Origin: Desulfobacterales bacterium
GTDB lineage: Bacteria > Desulfobacterota > DSM-4660 > Desulfatiglandales > B25-G16
Direction of reading: 5' to 3'
NCBI GenBank assembly: GCA_030672485.1
Contig: DAOVGH010000068.1
Coordinates: 1-10,927, forward strand
DNA: 10,927 nucleotides
Part shown: piece by piece, positions 5,109 to 10,927 of the stretch
Numbering within the stretch: the stretch's first letter is position 1
How the letters are laid out: each line of letters opens with the position of its first letter
Translations under genes and position numbers: made by a program
The notes under the pieces: model-generated
Seen by the model: the letters and a program-made list of their open reading frames with translations, nothing else
Databases searched by the model: none
What the model was told of the DNA's origin: nothing

Positions 5109-7674
5109 CCCTCAAGCAGTAGAGGTCAGGTGGCAGTCGTTCTGGGAAGAGGAAGGTTACTTTGAGGTAACTGAAGATAAGACAAGGAAGAAGTACTATT
5201 TGCTTGAGATGTTTCCATATCCCTCTGGCAAGATACATATGGGGCACGTCAGGAATTATGCTATTGGAGATGTAGTTGCAAGATACAAGTGGATGAGGGG
5301 ATTTAATGTCCTTCATCCCATGGGTTGGGATGCCTTTGGTATGCCAGCGGAGAATGCTGCTATTGAGAATAATACACACCCGGCCAAATGGACATACGAG
5401 AACATAGATTACATGAGAGCCCAGTTACAGAGGATGGGGTTTAGCTATGATTGGGATCGGGAGTTGGCTACCTGTAGGCCTGAATATTATCGCTGGGAGC
5501 AACTTGTCTTTCTCAAGATGTTTAACGAAGGCCTGGCCTACAGAAAGAAGACCTATGTCAACTGGTGTGGGCTGTGTCAGACGGTATTGGCCAATGAGCA
5601 GGTTGTTGATGGATGCTGCTGGAGACATCTGGATCAAGAGGTTGTCTTGAAGGAAATGGATAGCTGGTTTCTCAAAATTACGGATTATGCCAAGGAATTG
5701 CTTGAGTACTGCGATAAGCTTCCGGGTTGGCCGGAGAAGGTCCTTACCATGCAGAGAAACTGGATAGGTGAGAGCCATGGAGCCATTATAAGGTTTCCGG
5801 TAATTGATTCAGATCACGTTATCGAGGTCTTTACAACCAGACAGGACACGGTTTTTGGTGCGACCTTTCTTTGCTTTGCCCCAGAGCATCCGCTTGTCCA
5901 TGAATTAACAGAGGGCAGTGATAGGGCAAAAGAGGTGGCGGAATTTGTTGAAAGAACCCTTAAGGTAGAGGCCTTTCTGAGGACAGCTGATTTTACGGTC
6001 AAAGAAGGGGTATTTACGGGGAGATATTGCCTGAATCCTGCAACAGAAGAGGAGATTCCCATCTATGTAGCCAATTTTGTCCTCTATGAGTATGGAACAG
6101 GTGCGATTATGGCAGTCCCCACCCATGACCAAAGGGACTTTGAATTTGCCAAGAAGTATGGTTTGTCCCTCAGGGTTGTCATAAAACCCGAGGATAGGGA
6201 TCTGACCGAGGAAGAGATGGCTGAGGCCTATGTTGATGAAGGCGTTTTAGTCAACTCCGGCCAATTCAATGGAACGCGAAATATGGAGGCCCTGGATAAG
6301 ATCGCTGATTATCTGGAGTCAAAGGGGATGGGCCATAAAACGGTAAATTTCCGCCTCAAGGACTGGGGAATCAGCAGACAGAGATACTGGGGTGCGCCTA
6401 TACCTATACTTTATTGTGCGAAGTGCGGCGTAGGCCCAGTTCCTGAGGATCAACTTCCAGTGTTGCTCCCCCTTGATCTCGATCTGAAAGAGGGGGGGAG
6501 ATCACCGCTTCCACATGAGGCCTCTTTTTATGAAACGAAATGCCCTCATTGCGGTGGACCTGCAACAAGGGAGACGGATACCATGGATACCTTTGTTGAA
6601 TCATCATGGTACTTTGACAGATTTACCTCTCCCAGGTATGAGAATGGCCCGTTTGATACGGAAAAGATTGCGTATTGGATGCCGGTGGATCAATACATAG
6701 GCGGTATTGAGCATGCCATAATGCATCTCCTCTATTCCCGTTTTTACACAAAGGTCCTCAGGGATATGGGATATCTTGAGGTAGATGAGCCTTTTACCAA
6801 TCTTCTGACCCAGGGAATGGTATGCAAAGAGACCTTTAGATGCCGTCAACATGGCTATCTTTTTCCTGAGGAGGTAAAAGAGGGCAGATGTATGCAGTGC
6901 GGTAAAGGGATAGAGACCGGAAGTTCCGTCAAGATGTCCAAATCCACAAAAAATATCGTTGATCCCCAGAAGCTTATTGATCGATATGGTGCAGACACCG
7001 TCAGGATGTTCTGTTTATTTGCATCCCCTCCTGAGAGGGATCTTGAATGGAGCGATGAGGGAGTAGAGGGTGCCTGGAGATTTTTAAACAGGGTATGGCG
7101 TCTGGTTACCGAAAACAGGGAGCACCTGTCCAATGCTAAGCCCTATGATGGTATCCTACCCCTTTCACCTGATTTGAAGGATATCCATCGCAAGACACAC
7201 CAGACGATAAAAAAGGTGACAGACGATATAGAAGATAGGTTCCATTTCAATACCGCCATCAGTGCAATTATGGAACTCTTGAACAAGATAAATCAGTTTC
7301 TCAATAATAGCGCGGAGATCTCTGAGGTTGCCTGGTCTGCAATAAAAGAGGCGGTGGACACCATGGTAATACTCTTGCATCCTGTAGTTCCACATATTAC
7401 AGACGAGCTGTGGGAGATGCTTGGTCACCCACAGGGCCTGACAACTGTTTCATGGCCAACCTACAGGGAGGAAGCCCTTGAAGAAGAAAGCCGCTTAGTT
7501 GTTATTCAGGTAAACGGTAAGGTGAGGAGCAGGATGGAGATACCTGTCTCATTGGCTGAAAAGGAGATTCAGGATCAGGCCTTGAGAGATAAAAGAGTTC
7601 AGAGTTTTATTGGTGACAAGGAAGTAAAGAGGGTAATCGTTGTTCAGAAAAAACTGGTGAATGTGGTGGTGTGA
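5095..7674 (+). CDS. leuS: Leucyl-tRNA synthetase
   Basis: Charges tRNA-Leu with leucine; class Ia synthetase with a CP1 editing domain. The 859-residue protein is full length. Landmarks in order: catalytic MFPYPSGKIHMGHVRNYAIG (HMGH at 48-51), zinc-knuckle region VNWCGLCQTVLANEQVVDGC, and the editing domain with TTRQDT at 247-252 (usually TTRPDT) and YGTGAIMAVP followed by HDQRD at 344-348, where the editing Asp is retained. Then come RLKDWGISRQRYWGAPIPI, a second Cys cluster CPHCGGP, TMDTFVESSWYF, KMSKS at 613-617, the anticodon-binding helical domain and the C-terminal VIQVNGKVRSRMEIPV typical of bacterial LeuRS. AGAGG (5082-5086) stands 8 nt before the ATG, within the preceding gene, which it overlaps by 14 nt. 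No sign of damage apart from the conservative TTRQDT change. Confidence 0.97.
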   Translation: MKKYDPQAVEVRWQSFWEEEGYFEVTEDKTRKKYYLLEMFPYPSGKIHMGHVRNYAIGDVVARYKWMRGFNVLHPMGWDAFGMPAENAAIENNTHPAKWTYENIDYMRAQLQRMGFSYDWDRELATCRPEYYRWEQLVFLKMFNEGLAYRKKTYVNWCGLCQTVLANEQVVDGCCWRHLDQEVVLKEMDSWFLKITDYAKELLEYCDKLPGWPEKVLTMQRNWIGESHGAIIRFPVIDSDHVIEVFTTRQDTVFGATFLCFAPEHPLVHELTEGSDRAKEVAEFVERTLKVEAFLRTADFTVKEGVFTGRYCLNPATEEEIPIYVANFVLYEYGTGAIMAVPTHDQRDFEFAKKYGLSLRVVIKPEDRDLTEEEMAEAYVDEGVLVNSGQFNGTRNMEALDKIADYLESKGMGHKTVNFRLKDWGISRQRYWGAPIPILYCAKCGVGPVPEDQLPVLLPLDLDLKEGGRSPLPHEASFYETKCPHCGGPATRETDTMDTFVESSWYFDRFTSPRYENGPFDTEKIAYWMPVDQYIGGIEHAIMHLLYSRFYTKVLRDMGYLEVDEPFTNLLTQGMVCKETFRCRQHGYLFPEEVKEGRCMQCGKGIETGSSVKMSKSTKNIVDPQKLIDRYGADTVRMFCLFASPPERDLEWSDEGVEGAWRFLNRVWRLVTENREHLSNAKPYDGILPLSPDLKDIHRKTHQTIKKVTDDIEDRFHFNTAISAIMELLNKINQFLNNSAEISEVAWSAIKEAVDTMVILLHPVVPHITDELWEMLGHPQGLTTVSWPTYREEALEEESRLVVIQVNGKVRSRMEIPVSLAEKEIQDQALRDKRVQSFIGDKEVKRVIVVQKKLVNVVV

Positions 7675-7678
7675 CTCA

Positions 7679-7786
7679 AAGGTCGGTTTTGCTGTTAGCT
7701 CAGAGGCCTTGACAAATCGGTATAGCCAACGCAGGGCATTTATATCGATTGCCCGCGACCTTGCCAAGGGCATATTCGAAGACCAA
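7679..7786 (+). pseudogene. lptE: Probable remnant of the LptE C-terminus between leuS and holA
   Basis: In related bacteria lptE (outer-membrane LPS-assembly lipoprotein, partner of LptD) lies between leuS and holA. Here leuS stops at 7674 and holA starts at 7799, leaving no room for it. The spacer nevertheless reads, in the holA frame, VSSEALTNRYSQRRA (7694-7738) followed by FISIARDLAKGIFED. This fits the closing helix pattern of deltaproteobacterial LptE: VSSDxxxTxxxxRRxA followed by IxxxLAxxI(Y/F)xx. No signal peptide, lipobox Cys or beta-sheet core remains, and a stop in this frame at 7658-7660 bars extension upstream. The remnant has no stop of its own before the holA ATG. This is pattern recognition from family knowledge, not an alignment; a chance resemblance in spacer DNA is the alternative. 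Confidence 0.5.
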
Positions 7787-7793
7787 GGAAAGG
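7785..7793 (+). promoter_or_regulatory. Ribosome-binding site fixing the holA start
   Basis: AAGGAAAGG ends 5 nt before ATG 7799. It supports that start over the longer frame open from 7661, which would begin inside leuS and absorb the lptE-like stretch. Confidence 0.75.
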
Positions 7794-7798
7794 TTTTA

Positions 7799-8821
7799 AT
7801 GCAAGATTTAACCGCGGAGAATATCTTGATCTCTTTAGACAAGGGGGTTGCCGCACCCTTTTATCTCTTTTATGGTCCCGAAGAGTTCCGGATTGAATTG
7901 ACCCTTGATAGGATCAAGGAAGATCTAATACCTGAATCAGTAAAGGCGTTTAATTCGGAGAGCCTTTATGCAGGGGAGGTTTCCCCTCAAGAGATACTCA
8001 ACAGGGCCCGTCTTCTTCCCTTTATGTCTCCTCGCAGATTGATCATAGTCAAGGGAACTGAGAATTTCACTAAACGAGACCTCGATGTTTTTGTTCCCTA
8101 TCTGGACAGTCCAGTTGATTCTACCTGTGTTATCTGGGTATCAGGTAAGGCAGATTTGACCGCTCTCTTTTATAAGAGGCTTAAGGAACTTGGCAGGGCA
8201 GTAAATTTCAAAAATCTATCCGAGCGGCAGGCGTATAGCTGGATCCAGAAGAGGGCAAAGGAGTTGGCCTTGAGTATGGATAGAGATGTATGTGCCTTTC
8301 TTTACCAGATGGTTGGCGGCAGCTTAAGAGATCTCTTTCACGAGGTATTGAAACTTTCCCTGAGGCATCCCAATTCCCGGATCGGAGTAGAACAGATAAA
8401 GGAACTGGCTATATTTAGTAGGCTCTTTACTGTTTTCAATCTGGTAGACTATGTTTCTAAGAGGGAAGCCCCCCATGCCATAGCAGCCCTCGGCAGGCTT
8501 TTTGACACAGAGGGGCGAGACCCAAAGGCTGTCTTGGGGATCTTAGGGATGTTGGCCAGACAGGTCAGATTAATCCTGAAGACCAAGTCAGGACTTAAAA
8601 GAGGAGGGGGAAAGAGGGGAGCCGTGGATAGACTGAGACCCTTGCCCAATTTTGTGATCGAGAAGTGTATTGCCCAGGAAAAGCACTGGCAGGAGCGTGA
8701 GCTCGAAGAGGCCTTACATTACATATATGATGCAGATGGGTTAATCAAGGCTGGCTCGAAGGGCGATCTTGTTTTGGAGGGGTTGGTTTTTCATCTCTGC
8801 TTCCCTCCGAACCTGTGTTAG
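7799..8821 (+). CDS. holA: DNA polymerase III delta subunit
   Basis: Delta is the clamp-opening 'wrench' of the clamp loader: it binds the sliding clamp and opens it for loading at primer ends. From ATG 7799 it has 340 residues, normal for the family. The N-terminal AAA+-like domain begins with APFYLFYGPEEFRIELTLDR (a degenerate, non-ATP-binding P-loop region as usual for delta). LPFMSPRRLIIVKG and the strand TCVIWVSG follow. A lid domain comes next, with LSERQAYSWIQKRAKELAL and LYQMVGGSLRDLFHEVLKL, then a C-terminal helical collar with LGILGMLARQVRLIL and the ending ALHYIYDADGLIKAGSKGDL. Its last 77 nt overlap the 3' end of rpsT on the other strand. It is the final gene of the long co-directional run. 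Confidence 0.92.
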   Translation: MQDLTAENILISLDKGVAAPFYLFYGPEEFRIELTLDRIKEDLIPESVKAFNSESLYAGEVSPQEILNRARLLPFMSPRRLIIVKGTENFTKRDLDVFVPYLDSPVDSTCVIWVSGKADLTALFYKRLKELGRAVNFKNLSERQAYSWIQKRAKELALSMDRDVCAFLYQMVGGSLRDLFHEVLKLSLRHPNSRIGVEQIKELAIFSRLFTVFNLVDYVSKREAPHAIAALGRLFDTEGRDPKAVLGILGMLARQVRLILKTKSGLKRGGGKRGAVDRLRPLPNFVIEKCIAQEKHWQERELEEALHYIYDADGLIKAGSKGDLVLEGLVFHLCFPPNLC

Positions 8822-9080
8822 CAAGTTTGTTTACCTGGCGGGCTAGCCTGGAGATCTTCCTGCTCGCGGTGTTTTTGTGGATAGCACCTTTGGATTGAGT
8901 CTTTTGGAGAACGGAAACAGCCTTGTTGAGCGATAGCCTTGCATCTTCGATCCCTTTGTTTGCTGTGGCCAGTCTTACCTCTTTGATCGCGCTTTTGGCC
9001 CTGGTTTTATATGCCATATTCCTTAATCTCTGTGCCTTGCTTTGTCTGTCCCTTTTGATAGCAGATTTATGAGTCGCCAC
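8745..9080 (-). CDS. rpsT: 30S ribosomal protein S20, with unusual C-terminal extension
   Basis: S20 is an early-binding 16S rRNA protein of the small subunit. The start is GTG at 9080-9078, with an excellent AGGAGGT (complement of 9087-9093) 6 nt upstream. The N-terminus MATHKSAIKRDRQSKAQRLR and the later KGAIHKNTASRKISRLARQV are diagnostic. Residues 1 to about 88 match the normal 85-90 residue family length. The frame then continues 23 residues with a polar, Pro-rich tail (KPTPPKQDRPSSQP at the end) that the family lacks. That tail lies antisense to the last codons of holA. Either the stop was lost or mutated and the protein is longer, or a sequence error hides the stop. Own promoter predicted at 9214-9242. 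Confidence 0.93.
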   Translation of the reverse strand: MATHKSAIKRDRQSKAQRLRNMAYKTRAKSAIKEVRLATANKGIEDARLSLNKAVSVLQKTQSKGAIHKNTASRKISRLARQVNKLANTGSEGSRDEKPTPPKQDRPSSQP

Positions 9081-9191
9081 GTTTTTACCTCCTAAGTGTT
9101 CGAGATCGGTGTCCTCTTTATCGCTGGAAAAGTAAGCCCCGTCGGAAACTTGAAACGGCGCCTTCGGCCCCGCTCAAAATCATTGGTTCTT

Positions 9192-9221
9192 TTGCCAGGC
9201 CTCTTTTCCCGGCAGGATAAA
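9192..9221 (+). promoter_or_regulatory. Candidate murJ promoter
   Basis: TTGCCA (9192-9197) and GATAAA (9216-9221) stand 18 nt apart, with 5 of 6 and 4 of 6 matches to the sigma70 boxes. It would start transcription about 20 nt before the murJ ATG. Its -10 overlaps the -10 of the opposite rpsT promoter. Moderate to weak. Confidence 0.35.
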
Positions 9222-9242
9222 CTAATCCTGAAAGTGAGTCAA
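9214..9242 (-). promoter_or_regulatory. Sigma70-like promoter for rpsT
   Basis: On the minus strand TTGACT (complement of 9237-9242) and TATCCT (complement of 9214-9219) are separated by exactly 17 nt. This gives an rpsT leader of roughly 125 nt. The spacer contains a 6-bp inverted repeat, CAGGAT at 9213-9218 and ATCCTG at 9225-9230, that could be an operator or chance. Autoregulation of S20 is known in enterobacteria but nothing specific is visible here. Confidence 0.6.
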
Positions 9243-9250
9243 GATTTATT

Positions 9251-10825
9251 ATGAACGAAAATGAGCTTGTTACCAGGGCGGCTGGCATTGTTGGTATTTT
9301 TACCTTCTTGAGCAGGATCCTGGGATTAGCAAGAGACATCCTTATCGCCAATTTCTTCGGCTCCGGTATGACAGCAGATGCATTTTTTGTTGCCTTCCGG
9401 ATCCCTAATCTCTTAAGGAGGATCTTTGCAGAGGGTTCGTTTTCCGTGGCCTTTATCCCGGTCTTTACAGAATACCTACAGAACAGGTCAAAGGAAGAGG
9501 CCTTTGTATTGGCAAGGATTGTTTTAACTTTTTTGGCTCTTATTTTGACAGTTATTACCATTCTCGGCATTACTTTTTCCCCATTGATTGTAAGGGTTAT
9601 CGCCCCTGGCTTCGGAGGTATAGGCGAGAAATATGCCCTCACGGTTCTTTTAACCAGGATCATGTTTCCCTACATATTCCTGGTTAGCGTGCTTGCCCTT
9701 TTTATGGGCATCCTTAATTCCCTAAGGCATTTTGCAGCACCTGCCTTGGCCCCTGTGTTTCTAAATCTGTCCATGATTGCTGCCCTTCTTTTCCTGTCCC
9801 CCCACGTGAAAGTCCCTACAGTGGGTCTGGCCATCGGGGTAATAGGGGGAGGAATTCTACAATTGGCATTGCAGATCCCTTTCTTGATGGATAAGGCTCT
9901 ATCTCTTGTGCCGAAATGGAATCCTGGGCACGCGGCCTTAAGGAAGATTGGTGTGCTCATGGTTCCAACTCTTTTTGGTTCGGCTATCTATCAAATAAAT
10001 CAATTAGTAGGGACACTGCTGGCGTCCCTTCTCAGCGAGGGTAGCGTCTCCTATCTCTATTATGCTGACAGACTCGTTCAATTTCCCCTTGGTGTTTTTG
10101 CCATAGCGATCAGCACAGCTGTTTTGCCATCTCTTTCAAGGGAGGCGGCGGACGGGGACCTTGTCAGGCTGAAGGAGACACTCTCTCATGCCCTGAGACT
10201 CACTATGTTTATCACCATACCTGCGATGATAGGACTGATTGTTCTGAGGCAGCCAATCATCACAGTCTTATTTCAAAGGGGGGCATTTGACTCGTTTACC
10301 ACCGTAATGACCGCCCAGGCCCTTCTCTTTTATTCCCTGGGGCTCTGGGCATTTGCCGCTCTGAGGGTCTTTGTTTCCGCTTTCTACTCCCTGCAAGATA
10401 CCAAAACGCCAGTTAAGGTGGCTGTGGTGGCTATGCTTGCAAATATAGGCTTATCCCTTACCTTAATGGGTCCTCTGAAGCACGGAGGTTTGGCCCTGGC
10501 CCTTTCCCTTGCCTCTACTTTGCAGCTCTGCATGCTTATCCTTTTCTTACGGAAAAGGCTGGGAGGCATTGAGGGGAGGTTGGTAATAGGTTCAATGGGG
10601 AGGTCTTTCTTTTCCTCTCTTATTATGGGTGGCTGTATCTACTTGCTCAGTTTAAAGATTTTCGTCAGCGATTTTACACAGAGCGTTTTTGGACTGACAA
10701 CAGGGCTTTCGGCAACAATAGCGGCGGGAATCATAATATATGTCGTCTCAGCAAAGGTCTTAGGAAGCGAAGAACTGTCAGCCGTTACAAGGGCACTAAA
10801 GGTATCTCATAGGAAAAACCTTTAG
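9251..10825 (+). CDS. murJ: Lipid II flippase MurJ
   Basis: MurJ (MviN; MOP superfamily) flips lipid II across the inner membrane for peptidoglycan synthesis. The 524-residue protein is normal in length and very hydrophobic, consistent with the family's 14 transmembrane helices. The N-terminus shows the signature RAAGIVGIFTFLSRILGLAR (residues 9-28), then D29. The region 39-75 holds TADAFFVAFRIPNLLRRIF followed by AEGSFSVAFIPVFTEY, carrying conserved charged cavity residues. The middle contains YLYYADRLVQFPLGVFAIAI and TAVLPSLSR, and later FYSLQDTKTPVKVA, all typical. The ATG at 9251 has only a weak Shine-Dalgarno, but the N-terminal motif fixes it closely. Transcribed divergently from rpsT across a 170-nt spacer; no terminator is evident after the stop. 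Confidence 0.96.
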   Translation: MNENELVTRAAGIVGIFTFLSRILGLARDILIANFFGSGMTADAFFVAFRIPNLLRRIFAEGSFSVAFIPVFTEYLQNRSKEEAFVLARIVLTFLALILTVITILGITFSPLIVRVIAPGFGGIGEKYALTVLLTRIMFPYIFLVSVLALFMGILNSLRHFAAPALAPVFLNLSMIAALLFLSPHVKVPTVGLAIGVIGGGILQLALQIPFLMDKALSLVPKWNPGHAALRKIGVLMVPTLFGSAIYQINQLVGTLLASLLSEGSVSYLYYADRLVQFPLGVFAIAISTAVLPSLSREAADGDLVRLKETLSHALRLTMFITIPAMIGLIVLRQPIITVLFQRGAFDSFTTVMTAQALLFYSLGLWAFAALRVFVSAFYSLQDTKTPVKVAVVAMLANIGLSLTLMGPLKHGGLALALSLASTLQLCMLILFLRKRLGGIEGRLVIGSMGRSFFSSLIMGGCIYLLSLKIFVSDFTQSVFGLTTGLSATIAAGIIIYVVSAKVLGSEELSAVTRALKVSHRKNL

Positions 10826-10834
10826 CGCTTCTAA

Positions 10835-10927
10835 ATGCAACCCATTGTTTCTGAGCGAAAATTGGCTGGGAGCAGTGGGGTACCCATCGAGGTGAGCAGG
10901 AAGGGGAAAGCCCCACCTTTAGAGTGG
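10835..10927 (+). mobile_element. Possible IS200/IS605-type (TnpB) right-end remnant, cut by window edge
   Basis: Directly after murJ, a 31-codon frame opens at ATG 10835 (preceded in frame by TAA) and runs off the window. It includes GSSGVPIEVSRKGKAPPLEW. The reading resembles the Gly/Pro-rich C-terminal tails of TnpB-type proteins. The DNA at 10905-10927 resembles the right-end hairpin of IS200/IS605 elements: AAAGCCCCAC, a CTTTAGA loop, then GTGG where the window ends. Only 4 bp of stem (10913-10916 with 10924-10927) can be seen. If correct, this is a 5'-deleted scar, since there is no room for the rest of tnpB before murJ. It could instead be the start of an unrelated small gene. Confidence 0.35.

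Noticed and set aside
7661..7798. Longer holA start at ATG 7661
   Set aside because: It would begin inside leuS and add 46 residues not found in the delta subunit; ATG 7799 has a good ribosome-binding site and gives normal length.
9140..9170. GC-rich possible hairpin in the rpsT leader (GGCGCCTTCGGCC region)
   Set aside because: The stem is short and contains mismatches; not enough to call a regulatory structure.
9118..9663. 181-codon open frame on the minus strand opposite the murJ 5' end
   Set aside because: It is antisense to a certain gene, has a low-complexity Lys/Ala/Ile-rich product with no recognisable domain, and covers the rpsT promoter region; best explained as a shadow of murJ codon use.

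Overview
The window holds a compact run of housekeeping genes from a Gram-negative bacterium, most likely a member of the former Deltaproteobacteria (Desulfobacterota). This rests on two points from general knowledge: rib genes following nrdR, and the order leuS - (lptE) - holA - rpsT (convergent) - murJ, which is common in that group. Base composition looks moderate, and Arg is coded mostly by AGG/AGA. No species can be named from the sequence alone.

Layout, left to right. Positions 2-187 are the C-terminal end of nrdR. A complete riboflavin gene set follows on the + strand: ribD (253-1356), ribE (1485-2162), ribBA (2149-3354) and ribH (3538-4017). It covers every dedicated enzyme step from GTP and ribulose-5-phosphate to riboflavin except the phosphatase. 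No FMN riboswitch was seen. The three spacers around ribD, ribE and ribH instead carry short repeats with a period near 9 nt, two of them arranged as inverted repeats. Next come nusB (4059-4487), a free-standing M17-aminopeptidase N-domain-like protein (4512-5108), leuS (5095-7674) and holA (7799-8821). All of 2-8821 is co-directional, with short spacers or overlaps, and could be one long transcript.

Between leuS and holA, where relatives carry lptE, only about 36 codons resembling the LptE C-terminus remain, so lptE appears deleted here. rpsT (minus strand, 9080-8745) converges on holA. Its reading frame runs about 23 codons past the usual S20 end and overlaps the holA 3' end antisense. A 170-nt divergent spacer contains a good sigma70-like promoter for rpsT and a weaker candidate for murJ, overlapping each other. 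murJ (9251-10825), the lipid II flippase gene, ends the conserved block. The last about 90 bases hold an open frame and half-hairpin resembling the right end of an IS200/IS605-type (TnpB) element, cut by the window edge.

Most of the window is ordinary core metabolism and I see no new multi-gene system. The points most worth a second look are the lptE remnant, the nested inverted repeat abutting the ribE start codon, the solitary M17 N-domain protein, the antisense S20 extension and the possible IS200/IS605 scar.
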